Positions 1 through 12,909 of a DNA stretch of 64,000 nucleotides are shown piece after piece (the stretch's first letter is position 1; each line of letters begins with the position of its first letter). The stretch spans positions 54,663,620 through 54,727,619 of the forward strand of contig CM056583.1 in the NCBI GenBank assembly GCA_029721435.1. Direction: 5' to 3'. Below the pieces are notes generated by a model that ran no database searches, had not been told where the DNA came from, and saw nothing but the letters and a program-made list of their open reading frames with translations. The position numbers and the translations under genes are program-made. This DNA comes from Gymnothorax reevesii (lineage: Eukaryota; Chordata; Actinopteri; Anguilliformes; Muraenidae).

Positions 1-2330
1 TTAAATATAATACAAAACGTTGCTATGCTGTTTTCGCGTTTGAGAATTTGAGAAAATCTATGTTCATGGAAAGGTGCTATGAGAAATGAGAAATATTTTG
101 ACTTTAGCAGGAGCTAGAAAATGAGGGAAATGCAACTGCAGTTTCAGGTTGATGGGTCATTAATGTGTATTGTCCAGCAGCCCTTGTGGACAGCTAGAAT
201 CCCACAAAGCTGACCCCGCATTTAAACTATTCTCAGCCTTGCCAACCTCTGTCTCCATGTGTGTCAGAGTACCCTTCAGTTTAGATTGCCTCTTCATTGA
301 TTTTCCACTTCATTGATGGGAACATTTTCAGCCCATAAGCCCACATAGCTAGTAAAAGAAGTAAATGGTTGTTCTCTGTGCTGCTGATATTTTTATTGTC
401 CGGGTACATTATTTTTCAAGGGAAGTCTGTCCTCTCCATTTTTGATAAATTTTAAAATGATGGATTTTTATTATTTATTAATCTGTTATTTAAACAGGTG
501 GTCTCACTGAGATAGGAGTCTCCTGAACAAGAGAGACCTGTGTACAAAGAAGTGTTAACAGATTACGCAAACAAACACAATAATTCACAGACATTGATTA
601 TAAATTGTTCTCATTCAGAAAAGCAGGTACAAATGAGAAGAATGGGAAGGCTGATAACTGGCCTGTTTGAGAGACAAACAGATGGACTGGAGCATGGACA
701 GAAGTATGAAAAGCCTCGTCTGCATAAAAAGATGTATCCATATTTGAAATTTTGTGAGGAAATATTGAACAGTTTAGGAGTTCTGACCTGAAAAAGAAGC
801 ATGACGGATGGACGGATGGCCATGCAAAAGGACAATACTCATTCCTATATCCTCATCCACTCTGTGGCAAGGGATAAAAATGTACTGAAGCTGAACACTA
901 ATGATCACACCTATAGACAGAGCACAATTTGCTCGCTTGTGTGTGCAGAGCTCATAACTGTTGAGGATGTTGAAAAACCTGGCATCACACGAGTATCATC
1001 CTGAAGGCAATCATAGTCTTTGTACCTAAGGTTCACTGTGTTCCTCGGCAAATTTCAGAAAATTGTTGGAAAAGAACATTTAGATTACGAAAGGCTAAAT
1101 GGCCATTTCACTCTTGCTTGTTCTTATTTTCCTCAGAATAACTAGAGGCATAAAAAACAATCTATCTGCATAATGGCTCTTAAGGTGACGGCCGAAAAAT
1201 AAAGTCATTCATCTCTGCAGTATATTACCACTTTCTGTGAACCTGTGTACCCAAGGAACATATGCCTTCAAAAATGTATGTTTTTATAATGCAGTAACAG
1301 TCTCTTCAAAAGCATGAGTGCTTTTTAATAAACGTGTATTAGTATTAAATTAATTGACATTAAATTGGCATTAATACTTTCATAATTCAATGATGAATTA
1401 TGTCCGCTGACTTTTTTGATTGAATATTTTCCATTTCCAATTCCTGGTAAAAATTCAGTCCCTCCAGGGAATTCTGAATGTCTCGTACAAACTGATAGCA
1501 TTTCCCTGAAGATTTATTTGGGTTAAATACATGGATTATTGTCATTTCTGCAACAGGTGCAGTCAGAGTCAGTATGCATGTGTACCCTATATAAAATAAA
1601 CTGTTTTAAATCATGCGTCTTGTGATTTTAGGAATGGATAGCCCTTTTCAATAAAAATCAAATTCATAAATAGTATTCTATCATTGACCATATAACAAAA
1701 TCGATGTCTCCATCATTACAAAAAAATTAAAGAGACTGCTGAAATATCATCATGATGTTATGGAAGAAAAACAGTAGACATAAAGTCAATAATGGTTATT
1801 ACAGTGGAACGGTAACATGTAGTAGAAAAAAAAAGGAGAAAAAATGTCTTACATGGGGTAGCAGCCTTCGGCAATGAGAGGCTGACATGCAGCCGGAGAT
1901 GCTATGAACCTGGTAGCACTTTGGTTTTTAAATTTACACAATTTTTACACAAAATTTGCACAAATTGCTCAAAAAGTATTTTATCAAACAGATGCCCAAA
2001 ATGCCATCATCTATTTATTTTTAAGATTCAGAAAAACTCAAATGCTTTCAGAGACTGCAAAATTTTTTTGAACTGAAAGGCTCAAAAATGCTAACCAACT
2101 GAAGGCAAGTGATGACTCAAGATCTGAGGCCCATTCTCCAACCAAAGTCTACAGAATGTCTGGACCAACATATCATCACAACAAAACAATCATGGAGGTC
2201 TTTGTTCTTTGCCCACTCATATGACCCATTGGACTATTTCTGTTACCAAACAAAGAAGCATTTCCTCAATTATTATGTTATTATAGTCTCCTCACGTAGA
2301 TGAATGAAGACATTTTGATCCATATCTTTG
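1..2330. other. AT-rich non-coding stretch
   Basis: No recognisable coding exon, RNA gene or transposon end was found. Short open frames near 540-1004 have no motif I know and stops close by in every frame. The stretch around 1100-1260 is less repetitive and could be conserved, but the sequence alone does not show this. Around 1920-1980 there is a run of near-repeated ACAATTT/ACAAAATTT words. Confidence 0.5.
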
Positions 2331-2639
2331 ACCCTGGGCCTAAACTTTGACCCAGTGCCTGACTTTCTCCCTTTTTAATCTTTTCCAGGATCATCTATCC
2401 CTCCCTTGTCCTGTGAGACGAAGGGTTCAAGGATTACTTCAGCCCAGTTCCTTGCGGCCATACCTGGTTTACACCCTGGAGTTGCACCACTACGGCCCAC
2501 CCAACCGCCAATGCCATCTTCACCTTTTCACTTTTTCTTTTTACTATTATATTCTCTACTTAAGTTGTACTCTCCTCTATATTCATATTCAGTTGTATAA
2601 TTGGTTTATATAAATCAAGATCTGACATCCACTTACTCA

Positions 2640-2868
2640 GCCAGTAGAGGATGGGCTGCCCCACTAAAGCCAGATCCCTTCAGAGATTTCTGTCCTTTGG
2701 GGAATTTGTATTCTCCCCTCAGTTTGAGGATTTTTCTTGGCTACCTCTTATGCTAATTTTGGGGCTTAGGCTGGGCATCTTCCCTACTGTGATTCTGTTA
2801 AAGAAGCATTTTTGTCACAGTCCCTCTGTGAAAAGTGCTGTACGAATAAAACTGAACTGAACTGAATT
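2640..2868 (+). repeat. Interspersed repeat with ACTGA-type tail
   Basis: The segment runs from a GGATGGGCTGCCCC-like opening through a GTGAAAAGTGCTGTACGAATAAAA box into a short tail of ACTGA repeats. I remember this layout (opening box, then an 'AAAGCGCTATACAAATAAA' box, then a TGAAT/CTGAA tail) as a very common fish repeat 3' end, probably LINE- or SINE-derived. The 5' boundary is uncertain; the pyrimidine-rich DNA from about 2350 may belong to the same copy. Overlapping short frames are not genes. Confidence 0.55.
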
Positions 2869-4805
2869 ATTGCAAATAACAGCAGCACTGCATCTTCCAA
2901 AACAAATAGTTAGGAAAGCATTTTGGTGTTGGTTATAGTTACAACTTCCTTAAAGTTAACATTAGGGTTAGCTTAAGGTCAGGCTTCAGGGTTGAGGTAA
3001 TGCAAATTAGGTTTAAATATGACAGTCGAGGCTAGCAGTTTGAAATGTTAAACTTCTGGAAGCGGGAATCAAACGTCATTACCTGTGGGAAAGTCTTTTG
3101 TTTTGCTATGCCAAACACCTCCCGGCCTCCTCCCTGGACGTTCTGACATCATTCAATTTCTCTCTTTGATCCCCATAAATTGAATGTTAATCTGGATTGT
3201 TTTTGGGCACCATCTATCTGGGTGTTTTTCTTGTGAGGATGGGTTTGTCTTGACATAATTTAATTGCGGAGGCCAGCATAGCATTCTTTGGACCAGATGA
3301 ATATGTTTCTCGTCTGCCATGCAAAGTAAGTTCTGGACCTTTGTACACATACATTGCTTAATAAATTACTCTAGATCGATACGTTTTTCATTGGACAAAA
3401 TTCTAAACATCTCAAGACAATCAAGGCAAACAGGATGCACCGAGACTCAATTTGCAGTGCCTTTGCAAAGCGTCAGAGTACTTATCTGAATGAGATATTT
3501 CAGTTAATGATTTGATATTTCAGGTAATGAATTTTAATAAATTGCACAGGTGTGTTAAAAAACTTGCATTCAATCAACTTTAAATAGCTAAATATAGCCA
3601 AATAAAGTTTTCAAAAATCAACTAGTATCAATACTTTCCCAAGGCATTGTTTTGAAATGCATGCTCCTACTTAGACATGTATTAAGGTTTTAAAAAGTAA
3701 AATTCCTTGCCAAACTAATATTTGCATTAAACATGTATTTCCCCTTATAACTGGCTCAGAAACTTTGAAGTGCCAACACAATCTCAAATCAAGATGAATA
3801 TAATGAGGAAATAAAGACAAAAATGTTGATTTTAGAAGAAGAGTTTATTGATTGATTTGGTTTGATATCTTTGACCTAAATCCAATACTTTCAAATTTTA
3901 TGCCTCAATTGACCGAATAGAAACTTATGAACAGAAAGGCCCCGTTATAAAGCTCAATTTTCGGTTAAAAATTGAAAAGCATTCTTTCTCTGCACCTTCA
4001 TTTTCTGATCTCCCACATTTATTTCTGGCCTTCTTCCCCTTCTCGATCTTTTCACCCTCTCACATATTTCAGTACTTCTCCAGAGAAAACCTGTTGACAA
4101 ACTGCTGACAGTTTGCCTTGATACGTCTTTTGTGCTGATATGCATGAAAAATAAATAAAGAAAGCTAGGAGTTGCCTCCCAAAGTGACCCTGTAAGGAAC
4201 CTCAAGTTCATGGGAATGACCAATACGAGAGATCCCTGAACCGCTTCCCACAGCCAAGAAACAGCTGTATGCCCCAGCTCCCACCCTCCCTTCCCCCACT
4301 AAATCCTTCTCACAGCTCCGAGATTCTACAGAACCTCTGTTCCCTCTGCCGCAATGTCCTACTTTGGCTGTTAAAATCCATCACCAGGGGCCCCTCTTTG
4401 GAAAGACGTTGCTCCTGACTGTCAGTGCCCAGGCCACAGTTGTTGCAGCAAACCAGTGGTTGTCTGAGCCTTTAAATCCGAAATGCGTTTTGAAGAGGGC
4501 AGGAGAGACTGAGCAGGTCTTGATTTTTGCAATAGGCTCTAGATTAACAAAGACAGTGATTCTGAGAGACTACTGGTCACTGTTAGTGCTAACACAGCCT
4601 GGGATTAATATCATCACTGTACTAACAGTGAATATTGGTTTATTTAAACCCAGACGCCAATTCCTTTCCAAAGTGTCATTTTATTGGTATTGGCTCAGCA
4701 GTTTTCAGTACATGTCATTTAATACAGCTAGGTTGAATAGGAGGTAAGCATAAATGTTTTGCACTGAATATCTGAGAAGAGCATGAGATTTCTGGAGGAA
4801 AAATC
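2869..4805. other. Non-coding, no feature recognised
   Basis: The DNA is AT-rich and apparently single-copy. The 89-codon minus-strand frame at 3954-4223 and the 127-codon plus-strand frame at 4364-4747 show no domain, signal or motif that I recognise, and I leave both out as genes. Confidence 0.45.
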
Positions 4806-4855
4806 ATAAGAGTCCACCTCTTTACCACACATAAGAGTCCACCTCTTTACCACAC
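4806..4855 (+). repeat. Perfect 25-bp tandem duplication
   Basis: A 25-bp unit beginning ATAAGAGTCCACC occurs twice, head to tail and without mismatch, at 4806-4830 and 4831-4855. Perfect identity suggests a recent replication-slippage duplication. Confidence 0.9.
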
Positions 4856-5399
4856 ATCAGCCGCTGCCATCCTGCCTCTTGTTTTTCTTGGCATGCGCAG
4901 TTACTGTGCAATAACAGAATGAAGACAATCAGCTGTCTGCCAAATACCTAAATTGCCATCTGACTAATTTGTTACATAAAATGATCTGAGTACAATGGAC
5001 AGTCTGTTTGCACTTTCTAAAAACAATTTGTTTATATAAAATTCAGCCTTCGTTTCCGAGCAGAATAAGCAATTTTAGGCCAGTTAAAGGAGCTGTGTCA
5101 CGATTACTGCACATGCTCACAACTTTGCACAAAGTAAATCAGTAAATCCACTCAACTGAAAGTCAAAATCTAGAGGGTATTTTTCTTCTTCTGTGATTAT
5201 TGCCAATGGCAACCATCTGATATTCTTCGTATCCAGTGGCCAAAGCTTAAAATAGCGCTTTGAATCCTCAAATTTACATAAAAAGCTCCTTAATGCCCAA
5301 AGCATAATGCCAAAGTAACGAGAATATATAAATACAATACAAAACGAATACATACGCTCTGAGCATGCACGGTAATCATAACACAGCGCCTTTAAAACA

Positions 5400-5820
5400 G
5401 GAGAGGGAGAATTAGAGCAAGGAGAGATGTGGCAAGGTGCTGGAAGATCATTGTTCAGTTGGCCTGTAGGGAGGCAAATGTGTCTCGCTCAGGCCCTTAT
5501 GCGTTTCAGCGAGACACAGGCATCGCTCTGCTGAGAGGCCAGGTCGTCAGCCACACAGGAGCAAATCAGAGCCCCGCGCCTCAGGTGGTAATCAGGAGCC
5601 TTGCGTGTGTTTGGTAATGTGGGGGTGCTGTCTGCAGGGGGGTGGGGGGGGGGTGGGCACGCTGAGACTCACACAAGCGGCGGGTAATTGAAAGAAATAA
5701 TTTGGCGGCTCTGCTGGAGTCGTGGCACGGCCCTCGAGATGAAATTATCAAGCGTATACAGGAAATCGCTCAGGCTAGAGCGAAGGGGGCAGAGTAGCTC
5801 TGAGCTGAGTGTTGGGGTGT
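5400..5820. other. GC-rich block with hairpin and G-tract
   Basis: This block is clearly more GC-rich than its flanks. It contains a perfect 11-bp inverted repeat, TGTGTCTCGCT at 5479-5489 and its complement at 5508-5518 with an 18-nt loop. It also holds a tract of long G runs at 5637-5657 that could form a G-quadruplex. The 3' half (about 5680-5780) has homeodomain-like TAATTG and AAATTATC words and looks like regulatory or conserved non-coding DNA. That is inference; no coding frame is convincing. Confidence 0.35.
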
Positions 5821-7279
5821 AAGGCCTGACTGCACTGTGATATACTGCAATAGAAGATCATATATGCTCAGAATATAAAACTCTGTAATGATAAATATGG
5901 GTCATTTAGCACACCATTCACACTCCATGCTGCTTCGCAGCATCTAGCCTTGGCAAGCATGTAAAGAAATTCTTCCTGATATTATCAACATTTCATAATG
6001 TACAGGCAAATCTGCAAATGATCTCCGCTTTCAGATATGGATGTGTTTATATTTATTTGTAGCTGTGAAAAGGAGTTATATTACCCATGTTAAGTCTTTA
6101 CATTGTGCTGCCATATATTTTGTATCCATATGCATCAGTAGATATTTTTCTGAACACAGTTTTGCTACTGAGATAAAATGTATTCTTTGTTCTTCCTTAT
6201 AATGCAGGGTTGCGTTATTTTTATCGGAACACAGTTGGCCTTGTACTGCCAAGGGCAGGGCAGGTTTCAAAAAGGGGGAATTGGTAATGAAGTGAATTTG
6301 TACGGTGTGAATTCACTATAGCTTTCACTAATGCTAATAGTTATCAAGTACTTGTGTAAATTTAATTTGTTGTGGCTCTCTATTAAATTATTTGATATCA
6401 GGGTTTCTATATGGATCGGGAAGAGGAGAGAATTGACGTTCCCTCATCTGAATACATTTCTGTGCATTGTCAATGCTTGTGGTAAGCAAACCTGCCTGTC
6501 ACAACAAAAAAGGTGGTTCCCTTCTTCATATGATGACCATTTGACCATTGAATTGGAAGCAATGACCATCTCATGGGGCAATGAAGACGTGTTGGAGTTT
6601 GGCATTGTCACCTTTCACAAAGTGTCCAGCAGTGAGCTCAAATAATTACAGCATATATTGGAACTGATGAACAACTCACCAGCGGTAAGTGACTTGTTGA
6701 GACCCTTCCGGTAATACCACCACCAAGGACCATCAAATTCAACAATTAGTGTTGTAGTCTTTTTTTACTGCAAACATGGCGGAAATCTTCACTAGTTTCA
6801 TTGCAAAAGTGAGTGACACTGATGCCCCATTCCATTTCATCTCAACAATCTCAGGAAAGCCCTTGTGGAGTGGAAAAGCAAGATGAGTCCCTCTTTTTGC
6901 ACAAAGGTTGAAAGGAGAGGGTCTGTTAGGTGTCTCTTGTACAGTATTCCTTACTTTTTTCTGCACTGTGCACATCCCCCAATACCATCTGAGCAATGGC
7001 ACAGAGGGGCCTATCCAGCCTGGTGACTAACAGAGAGGTGGGCGGAAAGAGTCGTAGGTGGGTGGATTTATTCACGTCAGCAGAGATCTCAATTTCTGGT
7101 CATTATATCAGCAGGGAGGAGGATGAAATCCTCGCAGAGTATGCCCGTCTGAAAGTACAGCACTTGGCAGAAACGACAGAGAGAGAGAACATTCTTTTTA
7201 ATAAACTATTTACCATCTTTCTTTAATTTTAGTCTCCTCTGTTTTAACTATTAAATTGTCTCTTGAGTTTTTCTGCAAA
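5821..7279. other. Non-coding, no feature recognised
   Basis: Single-copy-looking AT-rich DNA. Frames at 6331-6645 (+) and 6739-7002 (-) show no recognisable domain. No transposon termini or simple repeats stand out. Confidence 0.4.
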
Positions 7280-7560
7280 GCTGGCGTTTTCATGGAATTG
7301 GGTATAAATTCCAGGGAACCTGTTTAAACAAGACACTGTATACAATAAACGGTGGAGATAAATTAATTTTACCTGGGCCTTATATGCAAGTAAAATTATG
7401 ATGGACAGCTTTATCTGCAGATTATGTGAGGGAGCTGAACCCCTGGCCTTATTAGTGGAATCAAACCTTCACAGGTTTGTAAAGGTAATTTCCCCTGACA
7501 GGCAAAATGACTAAGATTGCAAAGGGGTGAAATTAGCACGCTAATTTCTCTTGAACCCAG
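7280..7560. promoter_or_regulatory. Candidate conserved non-coding element
   Basis: This stretch is free of simple repeats and of any transposon signature, has balanced composition and dense homeodomain-type words (TTAATTTTAC, TTATCTGCAG, GTAATTTCC, GCTAATTTC), and has no open frame. That texture is typical of vertebrate conserved enhancers near developmental genes. Assignment rests on appearance only. A fish-to-mammal alignment would decide it. Confidence 0.22.
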
Positions 7561-10500
7561 TCATTTCTCCATAATTTGGCTGTCAGAAAAAAGAGGTGAT
7601 TCATCGTTGGTGTACCACATGAACAAAAGATGCACAATTCTTTTATTTGCATAATTGATAAAAGCAGAGGTCTGGTCCTCCACGCAGTATTGCCGGCCTA
7701 GACGTTTGATCATATCATTGACCAGGAAATGGGAAAATGAGAGTAGGTTGATACTGGATGCTTTCCAAATCGACTCTTTTTTATTCAGTCTTCCTGTAAT
7801 TCCTGCCATGTGAAGACTTCACAGTATTTTTATTTGGAGATATGTTATCTCAAGGGCCCGGGAAAATATTGGGAGAATTTTAATCGTTTCATTTAATGTT
7901 ATTGGCTTACTTTAATCTAGAGCTCAACTCAGTAGCTGGGGAAGCATTTCACCATTAATTTTTTTTTTTCAAAGCGCAACATTACTCTGCAACAGAGAAA
8001 CTAATCATAGTGACATTTTGTATAATTCATTTCTAAGGGGAGAAATTTTGGGGGGAAAAAAAGCCCCTCACTTTTTCAGTGTTTGTGCACGTACATTTTG
8101 ATTTCTGGAGTGCCTTCCAACAAAAACAGCACAATAGGTCCCCTTTAAAGCATGTAGCATGTATAATGGACATTGTTCAGTGTACATTTTAGATTATTTT
8201 TGATTGCCTCGAGCTTCTTGATATACGTTTTTTTAACATTTAAACCGGATGAAGTTGAATGTGAGAAAATGCCTTTGCAATCAGCATTTGCTGAAAGCTT
8301 AGCATATGAGAACAAACCTCATGCCCCACAACTGCCAAAGGGAGGAGGCAGAAAAAAGGAAACCATCTGAACCCGTAGGATCACAGGGTACGTCACTGTG
8401 AGATTGTGGATGAAAATAAATATCCGAATATTTCTAGCAGACTCCCTAGAGAACACATGCTTTGGCGTGATGATGGAGTTTGTGCAGCCTGATCAATGAG
8501 GGAGGTGAAATTAACACCTTATTCCTGCAAACTCTAGCACCATAGTACCACACTGCTGCAGAATGATAATTATTATTATAATGTTTCAAATCACTGGACA
8601 ACAAAGAGTATTTAAATCACACTTAAAGAACTAAAAACTTGCCACCGAATAATGGATGGCTCGCTAAGGCGGAGGTGACTGGGCCAAAGAATAATTGGGA
8701 TTGTTCCACACACAGGTGCAAATGGGCTTGAAATCAGCTTAATGTTTATTGTTTTATGAAGCATATCACCATATGAACTGCTATCTCCCTAAACATTGCA
8801 AGGAATATGAAAATTTTGTTTGCTTTCAAAATTTCTGTATGAGCAGTTTGAGATTAGACAGGGAGTCACTTGGGTGTTTTTTATACCCTACTTGTTCAAC
8901 AGTATGGGGTTCATCAAAGAATGTCAAAGATGCAATAAAACCGAGCATGTCCCCAAGGATTAAACTAATTACTTTGAGAAGTACTCCATCTCTGCATCTG
9001 ACAAGCAGAAGCACTGCAGTGAGAAATGCTTGTCACTGTCTTGTTGTAATTAGCCCAATGCTGAGGGACGGTTGGTCTTCACAGTATCGTACACATCCCC
9101 AGCTAAAACGCTGAGCAGGGTATTATGGCAAGAAGTGGGGAAGAAAAGATACTTGTAAAAACTTGTTTCCTTTGTGACACTAGTTGTAAAAAATGGCAGA
9201 TACATCTTTCCTGAAATTGAAGTGAGAGTGTTAGTGCTTTGCATCCATGTTTCCCCCCCTCTCCAAGACCCTCTTTCAGAGAGTCTGACAGAACCGGAAT
9301 AATCACCTCCCCAGTGCTACAGTGAACTGGAGCCTCTCGCTTTGGTTTGGTAACAAATGCAAACACAGCGAACTCAAATTCCTCCTTTTATATCTTACAT
9401 AGTTCCAGATTAGATGACAAAATAAACCCACTCACATCAGGAGACTGGTGCAGTTAGAAGCAAAAGGAGTACCTGTATCCTTTCCTTGTACACAAGTATG
9501 AATGAGAATTCCTAATGCCTGCTGGTGCATCCTGGGAAGGGCGCTATAACTCAGTGGTTCTCTTCTCCCTTCTTAGCAGAGATAAGGGCCTTAGAATTCA
9601 GAAACAAAGTTGAGTAACTTAATTACTCTACACTGAAAAAAAGATCACCATATTCATTTTTGTTCAGGTAAGTTTGTATTATCAGGTACAAATTAAAGAA
9701 ATCAAAATCCCTTTCCAATATGTTTGAGTCTGAGTTGGTTGGTGGCTCCTCCCTCCTTTACCTGAACATGAGGTGCTCATTTACTCTGTAAGCTGCTTTT
9801 CTGCACCTTGCATCAAATGCCGCACATCCCTGAACAGACATCCACAAGTATGGATGACAGTTTACTTCTCCAATTTCAGGAAGTAATTACTGTATACTCC
9901 TTGTCATTACAAATCGTTGCCTTGGTAACTGTGTGCAGGTCTACAGCATACATACTCATACCAGCAGAAATTAGAATTGCATCAAGGTCAAAATTATAAA
10001 GGTTAATAAAACCAATTGAGAGTCTCTCTCTCGCCAACTTGCAAAAAAAAAAAATTTCTTTGGAGCCAAGTGCAAGTTACTGCAATGCTGGTGGTGCGCA
10101 TGGGGTTTAATTAGTCCCAAAACCTGCGCACATAAAAACCCGGCATATAGGTGATATGAACGTAGAGAATAATATCCATCAGCAGAAAACCACCTTCGTG
10201 AACAGTTGTGCGCCACAAATCTTGAAGCCCCTCCCACACAAAAAAATCAAGCAAAAAAAAGATTCAAATTTGTGTGTAAATGGGGACTGCAGGAGGACTG
10301 GTCTAGGAGTCAGCCTAGACAGTGAACACGAGCTGAAATGCTCTTGGATTAATATCTGGGATCTAAGGATATAAAGGGGATGTGAAATGTTTCAAAATTT
10401 TGTCTAAAAAGTGAAGATTTAAGGCATTTAGTTCTGTTCATAGTTTAATTTTTTTGAACCAAAAAGCCAAGAAAGCAGAGCAGCAGGCAGTCGCATGGAT

Positions 10501-11071
10501 CAGATATGCAGTCATTTTTGCGTTGCAAATCGAATGCTCTCTTTCACCAGCAAGTGCCAGAGAGCTGCCTGCCATCAGTCCGAGTCCCCAAGATAGAAAC
10601 GAGGTCATCTTGGTTCAGTAATCACTGCTAGCTAGGTGGTTCTCATAACATTATGCATGAAAAGATAGTGAAATTTTTAGCTTTCAGAAAGGAATTAACC
10701 TGTCATCTTTGTTTGCCGGGATAATTTGTGTCATATTCATTAATAACAAGGAGTCAGCATGTGGTATTCATTCAGAAACACCACTTTGGGCGGCACTATT
10801 AGTTGGTAAGCTAACAGTAAGCTTGTAAGTAATACAGTAAGCTAACAATAATAACAACTTTTTTGCAATACAGTTCACTTTTTTATTCCCCATTAATGAC
10901 TTAGTTTACTTTGACGGTAACATTAGGTAGGCAACGTTACATTTCCCTGTTTGCATATCTAACTAGCTGGTCTTTTTCTTCAACGTGGGATAACCGATGC
11001 AAACTTTTGTGTTTGTTCCGCCAAATTATTATGGTCTTCAGGCTGTTGATGGGCTTCCGTCCTTTGTATAC
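7561..11071. other. Non-coding, no element recognised
   Basis: No gene or transposon domain was recognised. Small frames at 8749-9114, 9103-9366 and 9971-10237 are unsupported. The segment 8480-8720 has the same repeat-free texture as the candidate conserved element upstream. There is an A-rich tract near 10044-10056 and repeated GTAAGCTAAC words near 10809-10850. Confidence 0.4.
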
Positions 11072-11703
11072 TTACTGATACCCCAAGCTAAAAATCGACT
11101 TCATGACGAGGAATGATCCGCCGGCAAACAGAGTGTTTTCAAGAGACTGATTAGTCCGTTCCGTCTGCCCGTTAGTCTCTGGGAGAAACCCAGAGGAGAG
11201 ACTCACAGTAGCCTCCAACTGCCTACAAAATACCCGCCAGAATCTGGCCGTAAACTGAGGGCCTCGATCAGAGACAACATCCTGCAGAAGCCCATGCAAC
11301 CGGAACACATTGTTCACCACAAGATGCGCTGTCTCCCGCGCTGAAGGCAGTTTAGGCAGTGCGACAAAATGAGCCGCTTCAGAAAAACGGTCAACCACGA
11401 CCAAAATGACCGTGTTGCCGTCAGATACAGGCAGCCCATAACAAAATCTAATTCGATATGCGTCCAAGGGCACCTGGGAACGGTCAAAGGTCGCAGCAGA
11501 CCAGAGCGAGGGAGGTGGGAAGTCTTATTTCTGGAACATGTGCCAAAAGCTGCAACAAACTCCCGAATGTCTTGGATCATTCCAGGCCACCAAAAACATT
11601 GGGCCAGGAACTGCTTAGTCTGATGGATCCCAGGATGCCCAGCCAAGTGGGAAGAATGTCCCCACTGCAGGACCTGTGGCCTAACTGCAGATGGCATAAA
11701 CAA
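11072..11703 (-). pseudogene. Gypsy integrase, frameshifted and 3'-truncated
   Basis: Two overlapping minus-strand frames carry one integrase. The upstream frame (11703 to 11314) has the zinc-binding H-x3-H...C-x2-C module, with HLAGHPGI, then FWWPGM and TCSRNK, followed by the first catalytic aspartate in IELDFV. The downstream frame (11473 to 11072) continues the RNase H-like core: [12 protein letters not shown], the second aspartate in VSDRGPQF (residue 69 of that frame) and the glutamate in NGQTERTNQ (residue 105). The D-D-E triad is therefore visible but split by a frameshift between about 11370 and 11470. The protein ends soon after NQSLENTL, well short of a full gypsy integrase, so the C-terminal DNA-binding tail is missing. 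It would have joined reverse-transcribed DNA to the host genome. Confidence 0.88.
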
Positions 11704-11785
11704 ACAGCCAGGAGGCTCCCCCTCCGGACCAGGGTCAGTCTTTAAGGCCTCTCGACGACTGCCTCAATCTCCCACTGAATAGGTG

Positions 11786-12421
11786 CTACCACCCGAGAAG
11801 CTGGGATAACTTGCTCGCGGTAGGATCGCGGTCTGAACAATTGTACAGGGTGTCAGGCATAATGTTTTTAGAGCCTGGGCAGAAGTTCAGGGTAAAATCA
11901 AAACAGTCAAAGAATAATGACCACTGCACCTGCCGGGAATTACGCCGCTTGGTCTGCTGAATATATTGGAGGTTTTTATGGTCGGTCCATACCACAAAAG
12001 GGTGTTCAGCTCCCTCCAACCAGTGGCGCCACTCCTCGAGCGCCGGCTTGACCGCCAATAACTCCCGGTCACCAATACTATAATTGCGTTCCGTGGCGGA
12101 CAAAGACCGGGAGAAGTATGCGCATGGGTGAAGCTTATTATCCCAACGAGGGCGCTTGGATAAAATAGCACCCACGCCCACCTCCGAAGCATCTACCTCC
12201 ACAACAAATGGGAGGGAGGGATCTGGCAAAACCAAAACAGGCTCCGAGCTAAAATGATTCTTTAATTCCTGAAAGGCAGGGTCAGCTGCAGGAGACCAAA
12301 AAAACGCTGAGGAGGTATTCTTCTCAGTGAGCGCAATAATGGGGGCAGCAACCGTGCTAAAATTTGCAGATAAACCTATAAAAATTTGCAAAGCCAAGAA
12401 AGCGTTGAACCTCTTTAACAA
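11786..12421 (-). pseudogene. Gypsy RNase H domain
   Basis: This minus-strand frame of 211 codons holds the RT-connection/RNase H segment of the retroelement. It reads [15 protein letters not shown], then [13 protein letters not shown] (Asp77), GDRELLAV (Glu120) and [10 protein letters not shown] (Asp147), which are the expected acidic active-site residues of gypsy RNase H. The end resembles the usual [10 protein letters not shown] signature leading to integrase. It lies one frame away from the RT segment upstream; the two overlap by about 65 bases around 12357-12421, so a frameshift separates them. RNase H would remove the RNA strand of the cDNA hybrid during replication. Confidence 0.9.
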
Positions 12422-12845
12422 TCTGCAGCGCAGGCCAATTCTTCACCGCAGCCTTCTTGTCTGAGTCCACCGACCCCTTAGAAACAATAAAGCCCAAGAA
12501 CAAGACAGTTTGGGCGTGAAAAATGCACTTTTCGGCTTTAACAAAAAGTCTGACGTGTTGTTTGTGTTCTGAGAGTGTTAAAGAAAAAATCAAAATGTCG
12601 TCAAGATAAACGAAGACGAACTTCTCCAACATCTCTCGGAGCACGGCATTGACGAATACCTGGAACACCGAGGGGGCGTTAGCAAGCCCGAATGGTAAGA
12701 CCTGATATTCGTAGTACCCATCATGAGTGTTAAAAGACGTTTTCCATTTGTCCCCCTCCCGAATGCGAATCAAATTATACGCATTACGAAGATCTAGCTT
12801 CGTAAAAAATGACGCCTTCTGCAGACGTTCAAACGCGGAGTTCAT
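12357..12845 (-). pseudogene. Gypsy reverse transcriptase core
   Basis: The 162-codon minus-strand frame contains the palm and fingers motifs: [36 protein letters not shown], and the catalytic YLDD box at residues 80-83 (about 12597-12608), then KCIFH and FLGFIVSKG. The catalytic aspartates appear intact. Between EHKQHVR and LFVKAEKC the usual linker is shorter than expected, which suggests a small in-frame deletion. The N-terminal RT motif ([10 protein letters not shown]) lies upstream at about 12850-12910 and is separated by a frame change. The enzyme copies element RNA into DNA. Confidence 0.92.
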
Positions 12846-12909
12846 TACAGAAGGGGGTATCGATTTTTAATGTTGATTTTATTCAGACCCCTATAATCAA
12901 TGCAGGGTC

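Noticed and set aside
4364..4747. 127-codon plus-strand frame
   Set aside because: No recognisable domain, no splice or promoter context, and its length can arise by chance in a window of this size.
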